A stretch of DNA of 64,000 nucleotides from Syntrophorhabdus sp. PtaB.Bin047 (GTDB lineage Bacteria > Desulfobacterota > Syntrophorhabdia > Syntrophorhabdales > Syntrophorhabdaceae), in the NCBI GenBank assembly GCA_002067235.1, contig MVQP01000004.1, forward strand, positions 1 through 64,000, given 5' to 3'. Positions 34,735 through 43,848 of the stretch are shown here, one piece after another. The position numbers and the translations under genes were made by a program. Positions within the stretch are counted from its first letter, which is position 1; each line of letters starts with the position of its first letter. Below the pieces are notes generated by a model that worked only from the letters and a program-made list of their open reading frames with translations, was not told the origin of the DNA and searched no databases.

Positions 34735-35927
34735 TGGACGAGCTTCTCTTATCGAACGACAACAAGGTCATTTTTCTTATACTTGACGGCCTCGGAGATA
34801 TCCCGAACCCCGGCTTCGATCTTATGACCCCCCTCGAAGCCGCTGTTAAGCCAAACATGGACGAGCTTGCCGCAAAGAGGGGTGTGCTCGGCAGGATCAT
34901 ACCTGTCGGCACGGGCATCACTCCCGGCAGCGGTCCGGGGCACCTCAGCCTTTTCGGATATGATCCCGTGGCCAATGAGATCGGCCGCGGCGTTCTCGAG
35001 GTCCTTGGCCTCAACATGGATCTGCGTGACGGAGACCTTGCGGCGCGCGCCAATTTCTGCACCATAAGGGAAGACGTCGTGACGGACCGCAGGGCCGGCA
35101 GGATCCCGACGGAGGAAACTGAAAGGCTTTGCGCCATGATCGCCGCTTCGGTGAAGGAGGTTGAGGGCGTCGAGGTCATCATAAAGCCGGGGAAGTCCCA
35201 TCGGTTCGCGGCCATATTCAGGGGCGCTGCCTTGAGCGACAAGCTCACCGACGCCGACCCCCACAAGGACAACAAGCCTTTCGCATACACCTTAGCGAAA
35301 GCGACGGGAGCGGAGTTCGCCGCCCGCGTCGTCAACGGTTTCATCGACAGGGTCAGGGACCTGCTCAAGGCCGAGCCGGTGGCCAACGGGGCCCTGCTCC
35401 GCGGTTTCTCCCGGAAACCGGACATAACGCCCTTCTCGGAGAAATACCGGATGAAGGCCCTCGCCATCGCGACGTACCCCATGTACCGGGGGATCGCGAA
35501 GGTCCTCGGCATGGATGTCAAGGAGGAGCCCGGCAGTTACGAGGAGGCCGTGGACATCCTGAAGAAGAATTACAGCGACTACCAGTTCTTCTTCTTCCAC
35601 GTGAAGGAAACGGACCTCGCCGGCGAGGACGGCAATTTCAAAGAGAAAGTGAAGGCGATCGAGGACGTCGACAGGTTCCTTCCCGGAATATCGGCCCTCG
35701 ATCCCCAGGCGCTTGTCATCACGGGCGACCATTCGACGCCCTGCCCGCTTAAAGGACACAGCTGGCATCCCGTTCCCCTTCTCATTGTCACGAAAACGGG
35801 TGAGACCGACGGCCTTGCCTTTCACGAGAAGAACTGCATTGTCGGGAGCGCGGGGACCATACACAGCAAGGAACTCATCTCTCTGGCCCTTGCCCACGGA
35901 GGGCGGCTCGACAAGTACGGTGCTTAG
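34731..35927 (+). CDS. apgM: 2,3-bisphosphoglycerate-independent phosphoglycerate mutase, archaeal type
   Basis: Interconverts 3- and 2-phosphoglycerate. The 398-residue protein belongs to the shorter ApgM class: VIFLILDGLGDIPNP with the metal Asp, TPLEAAVKPNMDELA, GTGITPGSGPGHLSLFGYDP with the phosphoserine-type Ser, ARANFCTI, and the metal sites VKETDLAGEDGN and VITGDHSTPCPLKGHSWHPVP. This class is mainly archaeal but occurs in anaerobic bacteria. It overlaps the LapAB-like gene by four bases. Confidence 0.95.
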   Translation: MMDELLLSNDNKVIFLILDGLGDIPNPGFDLMTPLEAAVKPNMDELAAKRGVLGRIIPVGTGITPGSGPGHLSLFGYDPVANEIGRGVLEVLGLNMDLRDGDLAARANFCTIREDVVTDRRAGRIPTEETERLCAMIAASVKEVEGVEVIIKPGKSHRFAAIFRGAALSDKLTDADPHKDNKPFAYTLAKATGAEFAARVVNGFIDRVRDLLKAEPVANGALLRGFSRKPDITPFSEKYRMKALAIATYPMYRGIAKVLGMDVKEEPGSYEEAVDILKKNYSDYQFFFFHVKETDLAGEDGNFKEKVKAIEDVDRFLPGISALDPQALVITGDHSTPCPLKGHSWHPVPLLIVTKTGETDGLAFHEKNCIVGSAGTIHSKELISLALAHGGRLDKYGA

Positions 35928-36612
35928 CCTTTTCAACTGCGCGTTAGCCCTCTTCTATCCCGAATCCTGTGTTGTCTGCGGCGCGGATGGCAGCGTCCTT
36001 TGTCCACGATGCATCGACGATCTGAGGACCGTCAAGGAGACCGAAGTGTGCCCGGTGTGCGGCAGATGGCTGGGAAGGCGCATTCCATGCGCGGCCTGCA
36101 ACGAGGCGGAGATGGGCTTCTCCCGGGGCATCTATGGTTTCTATTACGAGGGGGGTTTGCGCGATGCCGTTCACGCCTTCAAGTTCCAGGGCAGGAAGGA
36201 TGTCGGCAGGCGTCTCGCCCGGCTTGCCGTGGATAAGGTCCGGCCCTTGAGGGGCGCCTTCGACCTTATAGTGCCCGTGCCCGTTTCGGACAGGCGGCTT
36301 CGTGAGAGAGGCTTTAACCAGTCATACATAATCTCCGAGGAGATCTCGGCCGTCACGGGTGGAACCATCGATCACCGGGCGCTCGTCAAGCGAGGCGGTA
36401 CCCGGGACCAGTTCGCGCTGTCGCGGCGGGAACGCAGGAGCAACGTGAGAGGCGCCTTTCGCGTGCGCGACAGGTCGTCCGTCGAGGGAAAACGCATCCT
36501 CCTCGTCGACGATCTCTTCACGACAGGGTACACGGCCTCCGAGGCTGCGCGGACCCTCAAGGCGTCAGGCTGCGCCGGAATCACTTTTTTCGCCCTCGCA
36601 AGGACACCGTGA
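35920..36612 (+). CDS. ComF family phosphoribosyltransferase-like protein
   Basis: A 230-residue ComF-type protein. The N-terminus has eight Cys in paired motifs (CVVCGADGSVLCPRC, CPVCGRWLGRRIPCAAC), a zinc-binding module. The phosphoribosyltransferase domain ends with the PRPP loop ILLVDDLFTTGYTASEA. ComF is linked to DNA uptake in some bacteria, but its reaction is unknown. The start is taken as GTG 35920, overlapping apgM by eight bases; the open frame upstream is a shadow of apgM. Confidence 0.88.
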   Translation: MLSLFNCALALFYPESCVVCGADGSVLCPRCIDDLRTVKETEVCPVCGRWLGRRIPCAACNEAEMGFSRGIYGFYYEGGLRDAVHAFKFQGRKDVGRRLARLAVDKVRPLRGAFDLIVPVPVSDRRLRERGFNQSYIISEEISAVTGGTIDHRALVKRGGTRDQFALSRRERRSNVRGAFRVRDRSSVEGKRILLVDDLFTTGYTASEAARTLKASGCAGITFFALARTP

Positions 36613-39600
36613 TGAAGAAGGCCATTGTCGTACTCTCCGTGTGTGTCGTGCTCGCGGTCCTCGGGATCGTCGTCGTGACCCACAATCTGCCCGCGGTCCT
36701 GTCCCATCTGCTCGGGCGGTCGACGGGGACCGCCGTCAGGATCGAACGAGCGGACGTGTCTTTCAGCGACGGCACCGTGGCCCTCACCCTGGGGAACATG
36801 CAGTTCAAGGGGCTCATCTCGGGTAAGGTCGGGACCCTCGCGGCCCGCATGTGGTTCTCGCGGGGGGTGGTCCTCGAGAGTCTGACGATCAAGGATTTCG
36901 ATGTTGTTGTCGGCAAGGTCGAGGTGGACAGGGGAGACTTCTCCACCGCCATCGGGCTCCTCGAGGTCTCGAACGGCACCGTGACCGTCGGGGGCCGCAA
37001 ACTGGTCATCGGTTCCATAGTCGCCGAGAACATCAACACGAAGAAACCCCTGCGCTTTGTCGCTTCCATCACCGACCCCGACCATGCCGGCAAGGTCAGG
37101 GTGGTCGGGGACAGTGTTGTCGACAGGGGAAAGCACCGCGTCAAGGGGTCCGTCGAGGTCGATGCCTTTGGCCTCGAGAAGATAGACCCTATTCTGGGCG
37201 GGGTTGTGAACGGAAAGGGAGAGTTCGTCTTCTACGGGGGGGCCCTCACCCTGACGGGGAAATGCGATTCACCGAAGCTCACCATACGGGACACCTGGCT
37301 CAAAAGACCCCTCGTCGTCAACAGGGTGACGGCGAAGTCCACGATCACCACGAAAGGCCCCGATATCCACATAGCCGTCTACGACACGAAATACGGGGAT
37401 GCCCCCTTCACCATCGACGTCAGCATGAAGAACCTCCTTTTCTCCCGTCTCGATATCACTTCAGGTGTCATACCCATGAGCGCCGTGAGGGAATACCTCA
37501 AGATGGACGGGGCAGGGTACGATGTCTGGGCATATGTCAGGGACGGGCACCTGAAGATCAGGAAACTGACCTATGAGAAGAACAAGCCCCTTGTTTCGGA
37601 ACTGGAATTGAAGGGGCTCTCGGGTGAATACGAGGGCAAGAGGTTCACGGATGTCTCCGGTGTCCTTGAGATGATGGACAACAAGGGGACCCTGTCGGAA
37701 GGCAAGGGCTTCTTCAAGGCCAGCTCTTTCCGCGATCTCAAGGGAACCATGGAGTTCGGGGAGAAGCCCCGGATACAGCTGACGGGAAAGTACGTCATCG
37801 ATCTGCAGCACGTCGGTGAGTTTGTGGACATGAGGGATGCCGCGATCCACAAGGGAATCGCGGAGGGCACGGTCGAGGTCGACAGCGGACAGGGAAAGGA
37901 CCCGCTGAAGCTGGGGGGGTCAGGCAGGATAAAAGGCGCGGAGCTTTCCTGGAAGGGGCAATCTTTCACGGTGGACGGCCCATTCAAGCTGGCCGGCCGG
38001 GAGATGATCTTCGACTCCGTGGCGGTGACGGGCAGGGAAACCTATGTGACCGTGCAGGGCAAGTGGGGCCCCGAGGGTCTCGTGACCTCCCTGAAAGGCT
38101 ATGTCGACCCCGGACTTCCCGGAAGGATCGCGGGGAAAACCGTTCGGGTCTCGGGACGGGCACTCGTCGATGCCCATGTGACGGTTGCCGACGGGCAGAT
38201 AGGAGCGAGCGGGAACGTCAACATGGATGATGTGGTCTTCGCCGTGCCGGGTTTCATACGAAAAACGAAGGGTGTCCAGAGCAGGGTCGCGCTCCGATTC
38301 ACGCGGAAGAAGACGGGTGACATAGTTGTGGATGACCTCTCGGGCAATCTCGACACGATCAATGTCCATGCCTCGGGAAAGATAAGCGAGGAGGGCAGGA
38401 TAGACAGCCGCGTCATCCTGCGAGCTAAGGATACGGGAAAAGCGGCGTCGCTCTTCTCTCTCGGCGAGGACATAAGGGGTGGGGACGTCTCCATAGACCT
38501 TGCCGTCAGCGACCTTCGGTTCCCCGTGACGAAGCTTCCCTGGGTCATCGGTTCCGCGTCGATGAAAAAGGGTTTCATGAAGGTGCCCGGTATTCCGAAG
38601 GTCCTTTCCAACATCGACCTCACGGCGGGTTTCCGCGGCCACGAGTTCGACGTCACGGTGAGCGGATTGAAAACGGGTGACAGCGTCCTGAAAAGGGCAT
38701 CTCTGAAGGTCACGGGCTTCGAGGAGCCAAAGTTCGACCTTCTGGTGAGCATGGACAGGCTCAACATGGCGGATTTCAAGGGCGGCAAGGAGTTCAGGCT
38801 CGAGAGCCTCGGCAAGGACGGCATCCTTGCGCGTTCAAGCGGAAACCTGTCGCTGAGGGCAAAAGAGGTCAACTTCGGCAGCATTCCGGCCGGCGACCTC
38901 GAGATAAGCGCCTTCATGACGGACCGCAAGATAAACGTATCGGACCTGAAGCTCCGTGTTTTCGGCGGCGAGACGGACATGAAGGGCATGCTGGACCTCT
39001 CCGGGCGGGTCCCGTCCCTGTATACGAACGGGAGGATGTCCCGGGTCAAGGCGGGGCTCTTCATGGCGGCGATGGGAGGCACGTCCCAGGAGATATCCGG
39101 CGAGGCCTTCATCACCGGCACCCTCAAAACGGAGGGGACGACGATGAAGGACTTCAAGGCCAATCTCGGCGGCGACACGGCCGTGTACAGCAGGGACGGG
39201 GTCATCAGGAGATGGAAGCTCCTCTCCAAGATATTCGCCCTGCTCAACGTGTACGACCTTGTGCGGGGCAAGATCGATTTCGGCAAGGACGGCCTGGCGT
39301 ACAACAAAACGGGCGCATCCTTCACCATCAACAAGGGGATTTACCACACGAACAACTTTCTCCTCGACAGCCCCTCCATGGTCATAACAGGGGCGGGCGA
39401 CATCGACATCAGCAAGGAGACGATCAACGCGACGCTCGAGGTCTCCCCGCTCGTTGCCCTCGATAGGACGATCGACAAGATCCCCATCGTGAGGAGCATC
39501 CTCAAGAACAAGAACAAGGGTTTTCTCTATGTCACATACAGCGTCTCAGGGTCATTTGACGATCCCGATATCAGCACGAACTACGTGGGAACGGTGGGTA

Positions 39601-39665
39601 CGAAATCACTGGAGATCCTGAGGAACATACTTGTTTTTCCGAAAGAGGTCTTTGAGAGAAAATGA
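36612..39665 (+). CDS. Large AsmA-like protein
   Basis: A 1017-residue envelope protein with one N-terminal membrane anchor (KAIVVLSVCVVLAVLGIVVV) and a long repetitive beta-rich body. The C-terminal region (SGEAFITGTLKTEG, DLVRGKIDFGKDGLAYNKTGASFTINKG, GAGDIDISKETINATLEVSPL) resembles the AsmA/YhdP C-terminal domain. Such proteins are thought to bridge inner and outer membranes and help phospholipid transport. ATG 36612 overlaps the comF stop; GTG 36609 is an alternative. It overlaps the next gene by four bases. Confidence 0.85.
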   Translation: MKKAIVVLSVCVVLAVLGIVVVTHNLPAVLSHLLGRSTGTAVRIERADVSFSDGTVALTLGNMQFKGLISGKVGTLAARMWFSRGVVLESLTIKDFDVVVGKVEVDRGDFSTAIGLLEVSNGTVTVGGRKLVIGSIVAENINTKKPLRFVASITDPDHAGKVRVVGDSVVDRGKHRVKGSVEVDAFGLEKIDPILGGVVNGKGEFVFYGGALTLTGKCDSPKLTIRDTWLKRPLVVNRVTAKSTITTKGPDIHIAVYDTKYGDAPFTIDVSMKNLLFSRLDITSGVIPMSAVREYLKMDGAGYDVWAYVRDGHLKIRKLTYEKNKPLVSELELKGLSGEYEGKRFTDVSGVLEMMDNKGTLSEGKGFFKASSFRDLKGTMEFGEKPRIQLTGKYVIDLQHVGEFVDMRDAAIHKGIAEGTVEVDSGQGKDPLKLGGSGRIKGAELSWKGQSFTVDGPFKLAGREMIFDSVAVTGRETYVTVQGKWGPEGLVTSLKGYVDPGLPGRIAGKTVRVSGRALVDAHVTVADGQIGASGNVNMDDVVFAVPGFIRKTKGVQSRVALRFTRKKTGDIVVDDLSGNLDTINVHASGKISEEGRIDSRVILRAKDTGKAASLFSLGEDIRGGDVSIDLAVSDLRFPVTKLPWVIGSASMKKGFMKVPGIPKVLSNIDLTAGFRGHEFDVTVSGLKTGDSVLKRASLKVTGFEEPKFDLLVSMDRLNMADFKGGKEFRLESLGKDGILARSSGNLSLRAKEVNFGSIPAGDLEISAFMTDRKINVSDLKLRVFGGETDMKGMLDLSGRVPSLYTNGRMSRVKAGLFMAAMGGTSQEISGEAFITGTLKTEGTTMKDFKANLGGDTAVYSRDGVIRRWKLLSKIFALLNVYDLVRGKIDFGKDGLAYNKTGASFTINKGIYHTNNFLLDSPSMVITGAGDIDISKETINATLEVSPLVALDRTIDKIPIVRSILKNKNKGFLYVTYSVSGSFDDPDISTNYVGTVGTKSLEILRNILVFPKEVFERK

Positions 39666-40528
39666 AGATCGGAATCATAGGAGCGGGAAAAGTGGGCATC
39701 TCCCTGGGCTACGTTCTCAGGGGCAACAGGGCTGACGTCACCGTCATCGCCGACAGGCTTCCGTCGGCTCTGGAGACGGCCCGTGGTTTTCTGGGGGCCG
39801 ACATGGTCTACACGGCGGACGTGATGGAGGTTGTGGGAAGCTGCAGCGTCGTGGCCATTGCCACGCAGGACAGGGAGATAGCCGGCATCGCGCGGAGCAT
39901 ATTCGAAGCTGCCGGCGACCTGACGGGGAAGCTCTTCTTCCATACGAGCGGCGCCGATCCCTCGTCGATCCTCTCCCCTCTCGATGAAAAGGGTGCCCAC
40001 CTGGGATCGCTCCACCCCCTGCAGACCTTTCCCGACATCGAAAGCGCCATCGAGGTCCTTCCCGACACGAGCATATTCATCGAAGGCGACGAGAAGGCCC
40101 TCGCCGCGCTCCGGGTCATCGCCGGGAACCTGGGGGCCAGTGTCCACACCATCGCGGGAAAGGACAAGGTCTTTTATCATCTTGCGGCCGTCTTCGTCTG
40201 CAATCTCCTTTCGGCCCTCATGTATTCCGGGACGGGAGTGATGGACCGGATAGACGTCACCCTGGAGCCCTTCCTCCCCATCATACGGGCAACGATGAAG
40301 AACATAGAGGCAAAGGGCCCCCTTGCGGCACTCACGGGTCCCGTCGTGCGGGGAGACGACAAGACCATCCGCTCCCACCTCGCCGCCATGAAGGACATGC
40401 CGCTCCACAGGGAGATCTACCTGGCGCTCTCGAAGATGGCCCTCGAGATGGTGAGAGAGAGGAAGACCTTGAGTGAACCCGAAATCGAAACCCTCCGCCG
40501 CGTGCTTGAAGGCGGGGAAAAGGCTTAA
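39662..40528 (+). CDS. Rossmann-like and DUF2520 domain protein
   Basis: A 288-residue protein. The N-terminus is a dinucleotide-binding fold (MKIGIIGAGKVGISLGYVLRGN) and the C-terminal part is the DUF2520 helical domain (LHPLQTFPDIESAIEVLPDT, FYHLAAVFVCNLLSALM, ALTGPVVRGDDKTIRSHL). It resembles ketopantoate or 6-phosphogluconate dehydrogenase-like reductases, but the substrate is unknown. It is the last gene of the 28-40.5 kb run and overlaps the AsmA-like gene by four bases (ATGA). Confidence 0.9.
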   Translation: MKIGIIGAGKVGISLGYVLRGNRADVTVIADRLPSALETARGFLGADMVYTADVMEVVGSCSVVAIATQDREIAGIARSIFEAAGDLTGKLFFHTSGADPSSILSPLDEKGAHLGSLHPLQTFPDIESAIEVLPDTSIFIEGDEKALAALRVIAGNLGASVHTIAGKDKVFYHLAAVFVCNLLSALMYSGTGVMDRIDVTLEPFLPIIRATMKNIEAKGPLAALTGPVVRGDDKTIRSHLAAMKDMPLHREIYLALSKMALEMVRERKTLSEPEIETLRRVLEGGEKA

Positions 40529-40540
40529 ATGCCTTATCTC

Positions 40541-40600
40541 TCGCCCGTTCGTCGCTAAAGCTCCTCTCTCAAGCTCACGGAGGTCGCAAAGAGAGGAGAA
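40541..40600. repeat. Dispersed repeat word CGCCCSTTCGTCGC..AGCTCCTC, copy 1
   Basis: Begins 13 bases after the DUF2520 stop. CTCCTCTC (40561-40568) can pair with GAGAGGAG (40591-40598). The same opening word and AGCTCCTC follow the chemoreceptor stop at 48180. Confidence 0.55.
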
Positions 40601-40651
40601 AAGAGAGAAAGAATTAGTATTTTTTATCCTGAAGGAGTTATCCCCCCTGCA

Positions 40652-40694
40652 GTCATAGGTCCTATAAGTCCTATATGTCCCATAGGCCCTATAC
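40652..40694 (+). repeat. Four tandem degenerate 9-bp units, GTCCTATAA type
   Basis: Units GTCCTATAA, GTCCTATAT, GTCCCATAG and GCCCTATAC at 40659-40694, preceded by a partial unit. The unit length and GC/AT alternation echo the other short-unit arrays in the window, but the sequence is different. Confidence 0.7.
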
Positions 40695-41011
40695 CCCATG
40701 TTCCAAGCCCCATACTTCCTCACCCCCCCCGGCTCCCATCATCCCCCACCCGAAACCAAGTCTCTTCTTTTCTCTGTGATCTCCGCGGACTCAAGCGAAG
40801 CGGGCGGGAGGCAAGGTCTTTCGCCTTTGCGCGGGACTGTTTCTGCGTTTGAAAAGTAATAGAAAAGAGGGTCTCGCTGTGCCGGGGAGGAGAAGGGGTA
40901 AACAAATTCATAAGAGTGTGTCATAATTGTTTTGAAAGCACTGGATTATGTCGGGCGGATGCCCTGTGTAGAAAGACAATAGAAAGGATTATGTGGAAAG
41001 GAGGAGTCTCA

Positions 41012-43738
41012 ATGATCAAGAAGACGATAAATGTCAACGGCGTCAATCGGACGGTCATCGCCGCTGCCGACGATTCCCTCGCAAATGTGCTGCGCGGGCA
41101 GCTGGGGTTGACGGGGACGAAGGTCGGCTGCGGACGGGGCGAGTGCGGGGCCTGCAATGTGATCATGGACGACAAGCTGGTGCGCTCCTGCATCACGAAG
41201 ATGGAGAGGGTTCCCGACGGGGCGCGGGTGACGACGATCGAAGGAATAGGGACCCCGGACAGCCTGCACGCGCTGCAGCTTGCATGGATCGTCCACGGCG
41301 GTGCCCAGTGCGGGTTCTGCACACCCGGGTTCATCGTCTCGGCGAAGGCCCTCCTGGCCCAGAACCCGAACCCTTTCAGGGACGAGGTCCGTGAGTGGTT
41401 CAACACGCACCGGAACGCATGCCGGTGCACGGGGTATAAGCCGATCGTCGACGCCGTGATGGATGCGGCGAAGGTGATGCGCGGTGAGATGGCTGCGTCG
41501 GAGCTACTCTTCAGGATGCCTGCCGACGGCGAGATATGGGGCAGCAAGTACCCGAGGCCGTCGGCCGTGGCCAAGGTGACGGGTACGCTCGACTACGGCG
41601 ATGACCTGGGGACCAAGATGCCCGCCAATACCCTCCGCCTGGCGCTTGTACAGGCAAAGGTATCCCACGCCAATATCAAGGGCATCGATATCTCCGAGGC
41701 CGAGAAGATGCCGGGCGTCTTCAAGGTGGTCACCCACAAGGATGTGAAGGGCAAGAACCGCATAACCGGCCTCATCACCTTTCCCACCAATGCCGGCGAC
41801 GGCTGGGACCGCCCCATCCTGTGTGATGACAAGGTGTACCAGTACGGCGACGCCATCGCGATCGTCTGTGCCGATACGCAGGCCGCGGCGGACGCCGCGG
41901 CAGAAAAGGTCAGGGTCGACCTCGAGGAACTGCCCGCCTACATGAGTGCGCCCGCCGCGATGGCGGAGGACGCCATCGAGATCCACCCCGGCACGCCGAA
42001 CATCTATTTCCGTATCCCCATCATCAAGGGAGAGGATACGGCGCCCATCATGGCCTCGGCGGCCCACGTGGTGGAAGGGGAATACTACCTGCAGCGTCAG
42101 CCCCATATGACGATGGAGACGGATGTGGGCCTGGCGTATTATGACGACGAGGGCCGGCTCACCATCCACTCGAAGAGCATCGGCATCCACCTCCATCATG
42201 CCATGATCGCTCCCGGGCTCGGTGTTGAACCGGAGAAACTGCGTCTTATCCAGAACCCCTCGGGCGGCACCTTCGGGTACAAGTTCAGTCCCACCATGGA
42301 GGCCCTCCTCGGGGTGGCCTGCATGGCGACGAACCGCCCCGTCTTCCTGCGCTACAACTACTATCAGCACCTCACGTACACAGGCAAGCGCTCCCCCTTC
42401 TGGGTGAAGGTCAGGTACGGGGCCGACGGGCAGGGAAGGCTCCTCGCCATGGAGAGCGACTGGAGCGTCGATCACGGTCCGTATTCCGAGTTCGGGGACC
42501 TTGTCACCGTGCGCGGGGCCCAGTTCATCGGTGCCGGTTACGGCATCCCCAATATACGAGGTGAGGGCAGGACGGTCTGCACGAATCACGCCTGGGGGTC
42601 GGCTTTCCGGGCTTACGGTTCACCGCAGAGCTTCTTTGCCGGCGAGAGCCTGATGGACGAACTGGCGGCGAAGATGGGAGAAGATCCCCTGGAACTCAGG
42701 GCGCGCAATGTCTACCGGCCGGGAGACACGACCCCGACGGGCCAGACGCCTGACGTCCTCTGCTTCGCCGAGATGATCGACAAGCTGCGCCCACTCTACC
42801 AGGAGGCCAAAAAGAAGGCGAAGGCGGGCTCCACCGGGGATGTCAGGAGGGGTGTCGGCATCTCCCTCGGCATTTACGGCTGCGGCCTTGACGGGCCGGA
42901 CAGCTCCGAGATCCGCGTGGAATTGAACCCCGACAACAGTGTGACGGTCTTCAGCGCCTGGGAGGACCACGGCCAGGGGGCCGACATGGGCGTCCTGGGT
43001 ACGGCCCACAAGGCCTTGAGGCCCTTGAAGCTCACCCCGGAGCAGATCCACCTTGTCATGAATGACACGGCGCTCACGCCCAACGCCGGTCCCGCCGGGG
43101 GCAGCCGCTCCCAGGTGATGACGGGCAATGCCATCAAGAACGGCTGTGAGATGCTGGTCGCCGCCATGAGAAAGCCCGACGGCACCTATCGCACGTACCA
43201 GGAGATGGTGGCTGAGAAGCTGGCACTCTCCTATTCCGGTGTCTGGACCGCGTCAATGTGCACCGCCTGCTCGCTGGAGACCGCCCAGGGCGCACCCTTC
43301 CCCGTCTACATGTACGGCATGTTCATGGCCGAGGTCGCCGTCGATACGAAGACGGGCAAAACGGCCGTGGAAGGGTTCACCGTCATGGCTGACGTGGGCA
43401 GGATCAACAACAAGCTGGTCGTCGACGGCCAGATCTACGGGGGCATAGCGCAGGGCATCGGCCTTGCCCTCTCTGAGGACTTTGAGGACCTGAAGAAGCA
43501 CACTACTCTTCATGCCTGCGGACTCCCTTATCCGAAGGACATCCCCGACAGGATCGATATCCATTACATCGAGACACCCCGCGAGAACGGGCCTTTCGGC
43601 GCCGCCGGTGTGGGCGAGCTTCCCCTGACCTCGTCACACGTGGCCGTCATCAACGCGATCTACGATGCGACGGGGGTGCGCATCAGGCATCTTCCGGCCC
43701 TGCCGGAGAAGGTCCTTGCGGGGCTCAAGGGGCAGTAG
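41012..43738 (+). CDS. mop: Molybdopterin aldehyde oxidoreductase, Mop type
   Basis: Oxidises aldehydes to carboxylic acids in a single polypeptide carrying Mo-molybdopterin cytosine dinucleotide and two [2Fe-2S] clusters, without FAD. The 908-residue product aligns nearly collinearly with the D. gigas enzyme: cluster cysteines 40, 45, 48, 60 and 100, 103, 137, 139 fall at identical positions, and the catalytic glutamate is Glu869 in GVGELPLTSSH. Start ATG 41012 follows AAAGGAGGAG; an upstream frame to 40916 lacks homology. Electrons probably pass to the fusion protein encoded next or to a flavodoxin or ferredoxin. Confidence 0.97.
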   Translation: MIKKTINVNGVNRTVIAAADDSLANVLRGQLGLTGTKVGCGRGECGACNVIMDDKLVRSCITKMERVPDGARVTTIEGIGTPDSLHALQLAWIVHGGAQCGFCTPGFIVSAKALLAQNPNPFRDEVREWFNTHRNACRCTGYKPIVDAVMDAAKVMRGEMAASELLFRMPADGEIWGSKYPRPSAVAKVTGTLDYGDDLGTKMPANTLRLALVQAKVSHANIKGIDISEAEKMPGVFKVVTHKDVKGKNRITGLITFPTNAGDGWDRPILCDDKVYQYGDAIAIVCADTQAAADAAAEKVRVDLEELPAYMSAPAAMAEDAIEIHPGTPNIYFRIPIIKGEDTAPIMASAAHVVEGEYYLQRQPHMTMETDVGLAYYDDEGRLTIHSKSIGIHLHHAMIAPGLGVEPEKLRLIQNPSGGTFGYKFSPTMEALLGVACMATNRPVFLRYNYYQHLTYTGKRSPFWVKVRYGADGQGRLLAMESDWSVDHGPYSEFGDLVTVRGAQFIGAGYGIPNIRGEGRTVCTNHAWGSAFRAYGSPQSFFAGESLMDELAAKMGEDPLELRARNVYRPGDTTPTGQTPDVLCFAEMIDKLRPLYQEAKKKAKAGSTGDVRRGVGISLGIYGCGLDGPDSSEIRVELNPDNSVTVFSAWEDHGQGADMGVLGTAHKALRPLKLTPEQIHLVMNDTALTPNAGPAGGSRSQVMTGNAIKNGCEMLVAAMRKPDGTYRTYQEMVAEKLALSYSGVWTASMCTACSLETAQGAPFPVYMYGMFMAEVAVDTKTGKTAVEGFTVMADVGRINNKLVVDGQIYGGIAQGIGLALSEDFEDLKKHTTLHACGLPYPKDIPDRIDIHYIETPRENGPFGAAGVGELPLTSSHVAVINAIYDATGVRIRHLPALPEKVLAGLKGQ

Positions 43739-43794
43739 GAGGGGCCGCAGGGAGCGATGGCGGCCGTATTGAAACAGGAAAGAGTCAACGGATC

Positions 43795-43832
43795 GACCCG
43801 GGGCCGGGGCTAAGCGGTCCGGTCCCCGGGTC
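43795..43832 (+). repeat. GC-rich hairpin between aldehyde oxidoreductase and next gene
   Basis: GACCCGGGG (43795-43803) and CCCCGGGTC (43824-43832) form a nine-base-pair perfect stem ending 16 bases before the downstream ATG. No T-run follows. No Shine-Dalgarno is visible before that ATG. The hairpin may protect the upstream mRNA or lower downstream expression. Confidence 0.65.
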
Positions 43833-43848
43833 CCGGGACACATTTACC

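Larger units (their letters stand above)
40529..41011. other. Gene-free stretch with three repeat blocks
   Basis: No gene seen. It holds a block at 40541-40600 with the word CGCCCGTTCGTCGC and the opposed arms CTCCTCTC/GAGAGGAG, a 9-bp tandem repeat at 40652-40694, and at 40757-40840 a segment resembling the reverse complement of the first block (TCTCTTCTTTTCTC, ATCTCCGCGGACTCAAG). The last 95 bases are AT-richer and should contain the aldehyde oxidoreductase promoter, but I could not define one. Confidence 0.6.
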
